Below, in pieces: positions 1 through 9,753 of a DNA stretch of 64,000 nt (within the stretch, counting starts at the first letter, position 1; every line of letters begins with the position of its first letter). This stretch comes from Ciona intestinalis. Its lineage: Eukaryota; Chordata; Ascidiacea; Phlebobranchia; Cionidae. The notes beneath the pieces are model-generated. The model saw only the letters and a list, made by a program, of their open reading frames with translations, made no database searches and had not been told where the DNA came from. Position numbers and translations under genes: made by a program. The stretch is from contig NC_020173.2 of the NCBI RefSeq assembly GCF_000224145.3, positions 3,760,061 through 3,824,060 of the forward strand. Direction: 5' to 3'.

Positions 1-814
1 ACTCATATTATTTATAGTTCTTCACCAAAACCAGTTTTTTTTTATAAAATAAATGAAGCAGCAACAACATATACAGCTGGATTAATTTTACACTTGCTTG
101 TTACACTAAATATATTCTATTTAAATATCCCAAACTAACGTACAGCGCGGTAACAGCTAATGCATAGAAACATAAACCTATCCATGGCTGACGAGTGGGA
201 TTGAAGTCAATCGTGACGAAATATAATAAAAGAACAAAGAGTCGGTGAACTATGTTGTATTATTAAACTATGTTGCGAGTTTTCTGTTACGCATTATACG
301 TACATGAGTTTGTATTGTCGAATATATTGGATAATGGATTACGTAAATTTATATTCTTCTGTAAAAAGATGTTAAACAAAACTTTACAATTTAAGTTTTT
401 AAGTATTTGCCTCAGTATCTCTAAATATACCTTTTACCTAAAAAATAAGAAATACCACACGGGTTTAAGTTACACGGTTGTTTAGTTCGAAGCTGTACAA
501 AATATCACAGATATTGTTACTAAATCTCGCGTAATAGTACTTTTCGGGTCGAATTTCAGACCTTCGGCTTCGTTTTAGAAGGTTCTTAATTTCTATAGGT
601 TCTGGTTTAGGTGGTTTCCCGATTAAAATAGGCATGCCTTTAGAATTATAGAAGTTTGTTAGTTAGAGCGATTATAACCATTTTCTGACGGTGGTCCAGG
701 CATTTTGTGCATGAAAATCTAACAAAGGTACTTTATTATGCTAACTTGATAATCATAATGTTCTCGTAACTGTTAAAAAATACTTGCAGCAACACGAATA
801 GGGAGATTTTCAAC
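1..814. other. Intergenic / 5' flank of the poly(A) polymerase gene
   Basis: AT-rich sequence with no exon I can support. A 71-codon open frame at 270-485 (+) has no family resemblance and no splice context. The segment presumably carries the promoter and 5' UTR of the gene starting at 815. I see no repeat family member here. Confidence 0.5.
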
Positions 815-2440
815 ATGTCTCTTCGCACGTTTTGTACACACTCAATACGGTTTTCTAAACGATCCATTAGCGGTATTTCACTTCGACTAATATCTCAAAG
901 TCACAAGAGCATCATTGAAAAGGAAAGTAGTATTTCTTGCGAACCAAAAGACGTTTTATTTGACACTTCAATTTCCTACCCACAAATAATGTCCCGACTT
1001 CGTAAGCAAGCGCAACACAGCATATTGCTACAACTTGACGTTTCTGAACGTGATAATGCTAACCTATTGCTAAAAGAAGTCAAAACATTTTGCTCCCATG
1101 TTGGAGATGTGCAGTACATTGCACCTTACTATATAAAAGTTAAAAATGGTAGGTTATGCTCTTACTTAGTAGAGTTTAAAGACCTGAACTCAATTCACAA
1201 ACTATCACTACTCAGTGATGACGGCAAGCTTCGCACACGAATTGCCAAGTTAAAACCAAATGAGCTAAAGCTGTCACATGCAAATGATTCCTCCAAACCA
1301 CCCACTGAGAAGGTTTTAGCTCACACTCACAGTGAATTTGTACAAAGTATGATGAGAGCTAGCAGCATCTCGGAGCAAACAAATCTGTTTTATACGTACT
1401 GCTCTGCAACAAATAAAAATCTAAGAGCAAAATTTTTCTTGAGCTCTGTTGTTGAGGACTTTTTCAACTATAAAATCGAGTCTAATTTAACCGCTGTCCC
1501 ATTTGGCAGCAGCATGGCAGGTTTTTCAACACCCAGCTCAGACTTGGATGTGTCTATAACCAACATAGAAACAGTCCCATCAAAATTGATTAAAGGCAGA
1601 CACGTGGCTAAAAACATCCACCATTTGAGTACCACTGGAGCAGAACAATACAAAGACATACTCAGGTCTACAGCATTTGGTTTGTTCTGTGATGTAGTGG
1701 AAGACTTACATTTGAGTTTGCCAGGTGTAACCAGAACAACACCAATTGACGCATCCGTTCCAATCCTTACATTTAACTTTTCACCACTATCTATTAACAT
1801 GGACATCTCCCTACACAATGTTTATGGTATAAAGATGTCATGGTGCTTGAATGCTTTTTCCAGGTATGATTCACGGGTTGCACCTTTTCTTTACCTTGTT
1901 AAAGTTTGGGGAAAACAAGTTGGAATAACCAGACACGGAGACAAAGACTATAAAGGTCTCACACCATTTATGCTTGTATCTCTTGCATTATTTTACCTAA
2001 TGCGTGTAAATAAACCAGTCATACCAACATTGCATGAAACCACAAAGATAAAGACTTCTGAAGCTACGTTGATCGCTGGGTTCCAGGCAAATCTTATAAA
2101 ACATGTGTCGGACCTTCCCCCTTCTCAAAACACTAGCTCTGTTGAAGAACTCTTCATGAGCTTCCTTGAGTATTACACACGTTTTGATTTCAAGCATTAC
2201 GGCATTTCTCTGAGCTCAGGTATAGTAACTCCCGTCTCATCACAGGTTGTGATACTTTATCCATTCTCCAAAGACAACGTCGCCAAGATGTGTACCCTTC
2301 AAGCTGTAGAACAATTCAAAAACGAAGCACAAAGAGCTGTTTTGAAACTCGAAAGTTACAAACGCAATAAGAGGAATAATAAACCTTGGGGAATTTTGTC
2401 AATTGTGGATGTCACAAAAGAGTTGTCACTTTTGAATTGA
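815..2440 (+). CDS. MTPAP: Mitochondrial poly(A) polymerase-like nucleotidyltransferase
   Basis: Intronless 541-residue protein. The Arg/Ser-rich N-terminus (MSLRTFCTHSIRFSKRS...) looks like a mitochondrial presequence. The nucleotidyltransferase signature is visible: FGSSMAGF at about 230-237, then the SDLDV carboxylate pair (Asp243, Asp245). A candidate third carboxylate is Asp330 in INMDISL. The region after it (WGKQVGI, GLTPFMLVSLALFYLMR) fits the PAP-associated central domain. Residues about 50-135 fit the RNA-binding-like domain that precedes the catalytic domain in MTPAP. Human MTPAP is 582 residues, so length agrees. The family adds poly(A) tails to mitochondrial mRNAs. A uridylyltransferase of the TUT1 type is the main alternative; the presequence argues against it. 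An AATAAA-like signal follows within about 15 bases of the stop. The next gene starts 272 bases downstream on the same strand. Confidence 0.8.
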   Translation: MSLRTFCTHSIRFSKRSISGISLRLISQSHKSIIEKESSISCEPKDVLFDTSISYPQIMSRLRKQAQHSILLQLDVSERDNANLLLKEVKTFCSHVGDVQYIAPYYIKVKNGRLCSYLVEFKDLNSIHKLSLLSDDGKLRTRIAKLKPNELKLSHANDSSKPPTEKVLAHTHSEFVQSMMRASSISEQTNLFYTYCSATNKNLRAKFFLSSVVEDFFNYKIESNLTAVPFGSSMAGFSTPSSDLDVSITNIETVPSKLIKGRHVAKNIHHLSTTGAEQYKDILRSTAFGLFCDVVEDLHLSLPGVTRTTPIDASVPILTFNFSPLSINMDISLHNVYGIKMSWCLNAFSRYDSRVAPFLYLVKVWGKQVGITRHGDKDYKGLTPFMLVSLALFYLMRVNKPVIPTLHETTKIKTSEATLIAGFQANLIKHVSDLPPSQNTSSVEELFMSFLEYYTRFDFKHYGISLSSGIVTPVSSQVVILYPFSKDNVAKMCTLQAVEQFKNEAQRAVLKLESYKRNKRNNKPWGILSIVDVTKELSLLN

Positions 2441-2711
2441 CATTGTCGTAAAATAAAAAAATCCGAACGTTTTATACGATATATTAATTTGGCACTTAAT
2501 TTCGTCACTACGTTTAACAATAACCTAATTGAATTGTACACATTTTTAGACCTTCATCTGTACTGGGAACCCCAAGCCCTATCTGTATTTTTCCTCCTAA
2601 ATTACCATGTGCATGTAAAATGTTAAACACTACAGTCTTAACAGGAAAAACATGTTATAAAAGTAAAATGTAAACAGTCTAAAAGTTGGTTTTGCTTGCT
2701 GCTGTACAAAC

Positions 2712-3210
2712 ATGAATTCCATGGTATGGAATGCAGTTAGACAAACAAGAAATATTCTAAACCAGAACAATCAATCTTTATCAACTGGGCAACATTTCTT
2801 TGCCAAAAAAGGTTTTCTATAGCTTGCAACACAATATTTAAATATTTTATAAGCATTTTGTCTGATATCCATCTTTTTAGAAAATGTTCTCAAGTTTAAA
2901 CATTCTGTAGAGCGCGACCACTTACTCTACAAAGCTAAACAGATTTCGGACTGGTTATCCAAGGAGAGAAATGTTAAAGTGATGTTTTATGGATATAAGG
3001 ATCAACAGAAACTGGTAAAGTTTTATAACTACATAACAGTACATACCACTAATCAACACTTGAATATATAAAGATTTCTACTCACAGGAAGACGTAAGCA
3101 ACTTCTTAAAAGACAAAGTGTCGGAGAACTGTAACTTTGAAATGACCGAAACTAAACAGCCAAAAGGACTTAATCTCTATTTTACACCTTCAATGTCAAA
3201 AGACACATGA
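2712..3210 (+). CDS. MTIF3: Mitochondrial IF3-like protein, C-terminal domain only
   Basis: Three exons, 2712-2811, 2881-3014 and 3088-3210, with consistent phases and GT/AG borders. They encode 118 residues. Exon 1 (MNSMVWNAVRQTRNIL...) resembles a mitochondrial presequence. Exons 2-3 match the IF3 C-terminal fold pattern: ERDHLLYKAKQISDWL (compare the family's HDL..K..QI..WI), then NVKVMFYG, and a closing strand KGLNLYFTP. The IF3 N-terminal domain and linker are absent, and the 272 bases after the upstream stop codon are too short to hold them. IF3 binds the small ribosomal subunit during mitochondrial initiation. Whether this short form does so is unknown. AATAAA follows at 3279. The assignment rests on pattern recognition of a divergent family. 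Confidence 0.55.
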
Positions 3211-3278
3211 TATGACACCATATGTTTTTTGTCTTTAAAATATAAAATTACTTTTACATTATTGTTTTCATGTTATTC

Positions 3279-3284
3279 AATAAA
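3279..3284 (+). terminator. Polyadenylation signal AATAAA of the IF3-like gene
   Basis: AATAAA lies 69 bases after the stop codon, in an AT-rich 3' flank. Just after it a roughly 20-base segment (ttgttttcatgttatt) seen before the signal is repeated. Confidence 0.5.
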
Positions 3285-4016
3285 ATACATTTAAAAATGA
3301 CATTGTGAAATTACATTGTTTTCATGTTATTTATCTATTTCTAGGCTCCTACGTATACCAACAGACATAATTTTAAATTAAGCTAAATTTATTAGGCAAA
3401 AGCACTAAATCACACCAGACTAACAAATCACAATTAAAAATGTAGAAAAGGAATTAAAACAGTAATATATGAATAATTTTTGAAAAAACACTAACGAGCT
3501 AAGAATGGCACAGTCCTTTCATATTGGTATAAAATTATTGCAATGAACTAACAATATTCGGAGTTTTGAAGAAATTATAGAAAAAATGGAACATGACACA
3601 GTAAGTTCACTTGATTGGCAAAACACTTGTACAAAGCAGTTTTATATGAATCAAAAAAGTCCGTACAATTTTAGTAAGGAACTAAACATAGTACAAATAG
3701 TAAGGCTGTCACGTTCGTATTCAGAATTTTAAAATACACTGTACAATGTACACGCTAAATAAACAATGATATAATTCATTGTAAATAAAAAATTACTAAT
3801 GATTAACTTTGAAAACAAAATTGAAATGATGCCCAGCAAATATTTACTCTTACAAAAGCAGTTGGGTGTGACAGGCTCAGTATGCATCTGTTGTGCAATA
3901 ATTAACATGAGCACTTGGACTAAACCAATGGTTTTCAATCTGTGACAGTCATATATGGGGATGGACAAGTACTTAAGTTAGATATACTTGCTTTGTACCT
4001 TCGTGTATACACACAT

Positions 4017-4022
4017 TTTATT
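4017..4022 (-). terminator. Polyadenylation signal (AATAAA on the minus strand) of the clarin-like gene
   Basis: TTTATT on the plus strand, about 125 bases past the clarin-like stop codon on the minus strand. It is the nearest canonical signal. Confidence 0.4.
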
Positions 4023-4145
4023 TACTACTTTAACCTAAAAAAATGCTGTACACAGAATTTTATAAACAATATTATGGTTTTTGGGTCATGGTTTTAAAAG
4101 TGAAAGCACCAATGGTTTTGAAATATTAACAAAAAGATAGTCTAC

Positions 4146-7100
4146 TTAAAATGACATCATATTCACATCTTTTTCCCCTGCACTGTGTGGCTCTTCTTCA
4201 AATTTTTTTGGACAGACAACAGACCTAATTTTCTTTTTTAGGCTGTTACCAGCAGCAAACACAATGATAATCCCTATCAAAAATGGACCAATAGCAGCAA
4301 CAATCAGATAAAATGAATACCCAAGTTCAGCACTTTCAGTTTTATAGCCCTGGAAATACAACAATACTTATAATCAGACAAGCCTAACCTAAAATCAAAA
4401 ATGTTGGCTAGTGTATAGATATTGGCTAAAATAATTTTTCCCATTTGTAAATATTTATTTGTCATAATTTACTGGCTTATTTTAACGCTTTGTGATTTAC
4501 GTGAAATTAACACGATGGCTACTACAAAGGAAATTCTAACCCAGGAGCTGGAAGATAAAAACAGTCTTTTAACACCCTATATCAAAACACAAGCAAGAGT
4601 ATGGCTAAAAGAACTGTTGATGTTAACCTAAATATACAAATAACCCTCTACAAGTATTAAACCATACTGATTCTATTTAAATAAATGACCCCTTCTAGGT
4701 CAACATATTACAAGCACTAATACATACATAACACAGAAGATACCTGTTCATGGCATATGGAATCTATTGATGGACATTTTTCAGGCACAGAGTCCTTGAA
4801 GTCATTGTAGAAGAGAACAACATAGATGATTATACCAATTAATGTGAACACCACTTGGAAACAAAAAATTATACTTCAAGAAACTGTGTATATAGTAGGG
4901 TGGGGGAAGATAAGACACCTTTTCATTCTATTTTAGTAAACAAAGAACATTTAAAAATGATAAAACAATATTCTCACAACTCCTATAGACCATTGTTAAT
5001 TGTTTAAAATACGATCATTATGTGCTAAAAGATGCCCTATCTTACCCCACAGAACTATATATATAATTATAATAAAATTTAAGTGTGTCTTGGGTATTTC
5101 CTTGTACATTTTTTACTAGTACAAACATTAGAGGTAATAAAGAACATTCTACTCACATCCAGATGTAAAATATGAAATCATTCCTATTGGACCAGCAAAT
5201 GTCTCATATGGTTTTGAAACTATATTGTAAGCAGATATGGCCATTGCAAAAAGGCCACCCAAAATTCCAAACAAGATAAACACAAGTGAAGCCATTTGAG
5301 CACCAGAATTGTATGCGATTTCTGATTTGTTAAACACTAAAGAGGCACAGTTTAATTTGGTTGTATTTTATCGCCTGCAAAAAGGGACCTACTCTGGTGG
5401 GACACTTCTTCTGTAATAGCAAAACATTTATCTGAAGGGACATCTTTGCCATTGAACATTCCAAGTGACCTTTGTATCACACATTCTGCATTTGCATCTC
5501 TGCAGAACAATAACACATGGCCATAACTTAGATGTTGTTAACCTGAATACTTAGGATATGAATTAGCAGCAACTAAACGTATTGAAAAATGATTATAGCA
5601 GGGTAGAGGAAAAAGGGACACCTTTAGCACATAATATCCAAATACCCTGATCGTGTTTTAAACAATTAACAACCAACTGTGGGAGTCAGGAGGATATACA
5701 ATTCTATAATTCTTTGAATATTCTTTGTTTACTACCAAATGGGACTAGATAATAGAATGAAAAGGCGTCCCATCTTTCCCCATTCTACTATACAACATAA
5801 ATTCGGTAATTTGTACCTTTATATGCAGTAGTTTAGGCTAATAACTTGTTTTTTTGATCTGCATGCAAATGAGCATAAACCTCACTGACTACTTCCATTT
5901 ATGTGGTAATAATGTTGTTCTAACCTAGAAGTAGGCTACCTTGGCTTAAACATTTGGAAGGTTACCATTAGACAAACCTAACGTGCAAGACCAAACTAGA
6001 ACTGCAGTATATTTCATGGAAGAAAATCAAAAGCTTTGATGTACAAGCATAGGCGCCGATTTTTTTAAATTGCAGAAGAGGCCACGTTTATGATGACGTC
6101 ATTCGTTTTGCAGAAATTAGGAAAATACGGTATACGCGAGTTTTTTTCACTCGCGCCAAAACACGATTAAGCTATACTTTCCATGGCAGCAGTAACAATA
6201 ACGGCGACTATTAAAGTTTGCCAAAGCTGCTGCCTATCGTTCATGCGGGTATGAAACTGGCAAAATCACACAGTCAAACTCGTTCGTCGTTCTTTGAAGG
6301 ACGTTGTTCGTACGATACGCACACGAACATTATTGACGCCTCAAGAAACATCAATGCTGTTGATTATTACATAGGTCTTAATTTTGTACAGATCTAGTGT
6401 TTGAGGGGTTTTTAAAGCATTAAAACTGTTTGTAGATCGTTTTTAAGCGATTCGCAACATAGGCTTTGCCTGTCAATCGTTACTTTCGATGACGTATTAA
6501 TTTTACGAGCAGCTAAAGTTTGTTCCAAAATATGTAGCAAGCACCTNNNNNNNNNNNNNNNNNNNNNNNNNNNNNNNNNNNNNNNNNNNNNNNNNNCACG
6601 CACAAAGATTAAACCGTTAAGTTAAAGCTTTAATGTGTTTAATACAGACCAATGTATGTGTTATTTGTTTTATTTTAATACAGTCGTTGTATAACCGTAT
6701 TTGCAAAGGCGCTAGCCATATACTCATAGCAAGCTGTTTTAAGTATAAAACTAACGTATGTTCACTTTTCGTTAAAGTTTTGATAAACAGTCTCCACTGT
6801 AAACGTAAACTATTCAGTTTGCTTTCTCTTGGATTGCTAATAATGAACGCGTCAAACCGTATTATGACGTCAATAATCGACGCATCAAATAATAATATGA
6901 CGCAAAAGCGTTATGCGTGGTTGAGAAAAACATTACGGAAAATGATCGTTGTTACGCCAATCGATGGCGTAATAACTCAGTACGTTTGAATATACAGTTC
7001 TTTAGCTATTTGCGGGCTGAAAAACGACTAGTTCTTTAATTTTAAACGGGTTTTATTAATAAAATGCAGTTATACGCAGCAGGTGCTGCACCGTCTGCAT

Positions 7101-7730
7101 AATATCCAGAGTAGGCCGGCCTCGTCTGCACCATATAAAACGGCGCCCATGTGTACAAGATAATAGTAATTAATTTTACCAACACGTTTTCAAGCAAAAA
7201 AAGTTTCATGCATGTTTATCTTGGTGGAAAAAAATACATTGGTAAACTGCTGAATTGTAAAAAATTATTTGCCTACAGGAACAAAACATGCTGCCTATTG
7301 CAGGAATAGGTACAATGCGTTATGGTAATTACTAAATACAAATTAGCACAGTGTATGGACATTTAACTGAAACAAATTATTAAAAAATAAAGAAACCCAA
7401 AGAATAAACAAAGTTAAATTATATACAACATATAGATATACATTAAAGGGACACATGTTGTGATAATTTATGATAACTCGTAGGTAAATACTAAAGACGC
7501 AGTACGTTTTTTTGCGCACTTAAGGAATAGTTTGGGACCAAAATTTTTACTGGTCAACAGCGGCTGTATTACCTAAGTGATAACTCGTATAACATGATAG
7601 AAAAGTGATTTAATAAAACACACCTCGTAATTTTAATTATCGTCCATTCTTCTGTCCCTAAACCTGTAGCAAGAAGTCCAATTGCTGCTGCCGCTGTCAC
7701 GAAAGTCCACAACGCAAAAGCTTTATTCAT
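4146..7730 (-). CDS. Clarin-like four-transmembrane protein
   Basis: Five coding exons in transcription order: 7730-7624, 5499-5393, 5336-5157, 4853-4744 and 4349-4146. All junctions are GT/AG, phases close exactly, and the product is 235 residues (human clarin-1 is 232). Four hydrophobic segments lie near 5-25, 86-107, 122-149 and 178-203. The strongest family match is SAYNIVSKPYETFAGPIG, which corresponds to the YNAFGKPFETLHGPLG region of clarin-1. An Asn-Lys-Ser glycosylation site (about residue 74) falls in the first extracellular loop, which also carries two cysteines. The tail is Lys-rich and cytosolic. Clarins act in the plasma membrane of hair cells and photoreceptors; the role in a tunicate is inferred only. 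The 2.1 kb first intron contains the assembly gap. Introns 1 and 3 each contain a MITE. Confidence 0.85.
4891..5059 (-). mobile_element. TATAGTAGGG-type MITE, copy 1
   Basis: Begins TATAGTAGGGTGGGGGAAGA and ends with the degraded inverse (ATCTTACCCCACAGAACTATA). It lies in clarin intron 3. Orientation is set by TTCATTCTATTTT after the left end, the reverse of copies such as 5594-5792. Confidence 0.8.
5594..5792 (+). mobile_element. TATAGTAGGG-type MITE, copy 2
   Basis: Near full-length (199 bp) copy in clarin intron 1. It has the left-end GGGACACCTTTAGCACATAA core and a right end with TCCCATCTTTCCCCATTCT followed by ACTATA. Confidence 0.85.
6094..6101. promoter_or_regulatory. Perfect CRE palindrome TGACGTCA
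   Basis: An 8-base CREB/ATF consensus inside clarin intron 1, about 450 bases from the gap. A second perfect copy lies on the other side of the gap at 6865. Function is not shown by sequence alone. Confidence 0.3.
6135..6155. other. Short perfect inverted repeat (stem-loop)
   Basis: CGCGAGT, a T-rich 7-base loop, then ACTCGCG. It is a GC-rich 7-bp perfect stem in AT-rich intron 1 of the clarin-like gene. Confidence 0.4.
6547..6596. other. Assembly gap (50 N)
   Basis: Fifty consecutive N inside clarin intron 1. Fifty is a placeholder length, so the real size is unknown. All five clarin exons are outside it. Confidence 0.98.
6865..6872. promoter_or_regulatory. Perfect CRE palindrome TGACGTCA
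   Basis: The second perfect CRE in clarin intron 1, with further TGACGC/GACGCA half-site-like words nearby (6840-6905). It could belong to an intronic enhancer or alternative promoter near the gap. Confidence 0.3.
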
Positions 7731-8450
7731 AGCTGAAAGCAAACAAAGACACTTCTGGGTTTAGTGTATATAAACTTTTGAGGTGTCAAATCCAGCAGCA
7801 GTTTAAATCAAATGGAAACTATCTGCAGCAGCTGCGAAGTATAAGAGATTAATATATATAATACAGCGCATGTTCAATCTGGTTCGCCCTTACATAGAAC
7901 GGATTTTACGAGCTAACACCCTTCGATACAAATTTCCCAAAACAAACATACAAGAGTCGTTTTATTTTCTCGACAATTGCCACCACGCTTGGTAATCAGC
8001 ACCAGCGTGGGGAGCATGACTTGATCAAAGTTAGTTCTATACTAACTTTGGACTTAATAACTCAAGTGAAAAGCAACCTTTACGACTGTTATCAATTTTA
8101 TTCTTGAATTAAAATATTATTAGCGGTTTTTCGGCTCCAAATGCATCTTGTATTGCGATTGTTTTCCCTAAAATGCATTTTTAAGCAAAAGAAATATTGT
8201 ATAATTATATTATATTGTGGTTGTCTTATGTTTTCAAGTCAAGGTAAAACTGGGAATCTAATATGGGCGTTCAATGCACCCGTGGCAACTTCACGGTTAA
8301 TTTTAGGTGAACAGTTTGTATTTGTCGTACACGTATATGAGATCGTGGGATTTTGGTAGTTTAAACTATGTAGCCGGTTAATCGTTGGTCACATACAAAA
8401 TAACTTGCACGAAGCAATAAAATAACGCGCACGAAGCACTTAATAATATA

Positions 8451-8646
8451 TATAGTTGGTTTAGGGAAATAATTCACCTTTTCATTCCATTTTCTCGCCC
8501 CATCTGGTAGTAAACAAAGAACATTTAAAGAATTCCAAAACCGTATCCTCACAGCTCCCACCCACCGTTGTTAAATGTTTAGATTTCAATTAGAATAATT
8601 GGATATTACGTGCTAAAGGTGTTCCATTTCTCCCACTCTACTATGT
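8451..8646 (-). mobile_element. TATAGTAGGG-type MITE, copy 3
   Basis: About 196 bp. The left end is degraded (TATAGTTGGTTTAGGGAAAT). The interior is well preserved (GGTAGTAAACAAAGAACATT), and the right end closes with CTCTACTA. Confidence 0.75.
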
Positions 8647-9367
8647 ATCTGTATACAGATCAAGGAAAACTTGGTAACCAGCAGTACCCAGTAAGTTATC
8701 GAGCAGTGTTATAAAAAAAAACAGGGCGAGCGTCCGTTACTTGACCATTGACTGCAACGTGGATATCATTATTGAATGCTTTTTGAAAACAAACATTTTC
8801 ACGCTAACAATCTGCTGTTTATACAAAAAAAGAGTGAAACGTTGAAATGCGACTAAATAATGACGTGTCCTTTTAGGGCGTCAACTAAACAAATGTGTCA
8901 AATTGCACATTACCGCCGCTTTCTGGTCTATATCCCTGTACTCGTGAGCGCATTTCTAACATGTTTAATTCCAGTACGTTCGTAACCAACATGTAATAAT
9001 CCAGATGTCCTACACAGGCCTATAAAGAAGACCGTAAAGAAAGCAGTTAGTTGCAGTCAGCGCCGTTTAAAATCGTAATTAGATCTATAAAAGTTGACGG
9101 GGAAGAATGATTAGCCTTTCAAGGTATTCGACCGTGACATTTAAGTTTGTGTGTTTATTTTTAGCTTTTGGGTGTCTAATTTTTAGTAGACAAATAAAAA
9201 CTAGATTATGTATCCCGCATGACTGTACAATACATGTTTAGTTTGAAAGAAAAGTGAATTTTGTAAAACAACGTGTCTATATTTTGAAATAGTCCATATA
9301 CACCAATCAGCATAAAAATATATATCGATAAAACTATATCGATTCCAATTTTTGTGAGGTTCTTGTT

Positions 9368-9565
9368 GTAGAGTATGGTGGGGGGAGATGGGACACCTTT
9401 ATCACATATTATTTAAATATCCTGATCCTCTTTTTAACAATTAACAAAGATTTATGGTAGCCGTAAAGTTATGATTTTAAAATTCTTTGAATGTTCTATG
9501 TTTACTACCAAATGTGACCAGTAAATAGAATAAAAAAGTGTCTCATCTTCCACCACCCTACTATA
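9368..9565 (+). mobile_element. TATAGTAGGG-type MITE, copy 4
   Basis: About 198 bp with both ends recognisable (GGGGGGAGATGGGACACCTT to CATCTTCCACCACCCTACTA). It abuts an inverted copy at its right end and shares the TATA boundary with it. Confidence 0.85.
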
Positions 9566-9753
9566 CGTTGGGGGAAGATTCGCACATTTTTATTCTATTT
9601 TCTCGTCCCATTTGGTAGTAAACAGACAACATTAAAAAAATTATAAAACCATATCCTCGCGATTTTTAAATAGACCGTTGCTAATTGCTTAAACACGATC
9701 AGGATATTTGGTTGTTATTTGCCAAAGATGTCCCTTCTTACCCCACAGTAATA
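9562..9753 (-). mobile_element. TATAGTAGGG-type MITE, copy 5
   Basis: Begins in the TATA that ends copy 4 and runs in the opposite orientation (GGGGGAAGATTCGCAC..., then TCGTCCCATTTGGTAGTAAA). It ends near CTTACCCCACAGTA. The two copies form a roughly 390-bp head-to-head pair. Confidence 0.8.

Larger units (their letters stand above)
3211..4145. other. Convergent 3' flanks of the IF3-like and clarin-like genes
   Basis: The two genes face each other. The segment holds the 3' UTRs, a short direct duplication around 3255-3330, and poly(A) signals for both strands. No coding exon is supported. Confidence 0.5.

Noticed and set aside
270-485. 71-codon open frame
   Set aside because: No family resemblance, no splice or promoter context, and biased to Phe/Lys/Leu as expected of AT-rich non-coding sequence.
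6048-6110. Further hAT-like MITE beginning CATAGGCGCC
   Set aside because: Only the left end matches; no inverse end or target duplication was found nearby.
6633-6989. 118-codon open frame near the assembly gap
   Set aside because: Lies in clarin intron 1 and has no recognisable domain or splice support; length is not remarkable by chance.
8141-8359. 72-codon open frame
   Set aside because: Composition and context look non-coding, just before MITE copy 3.
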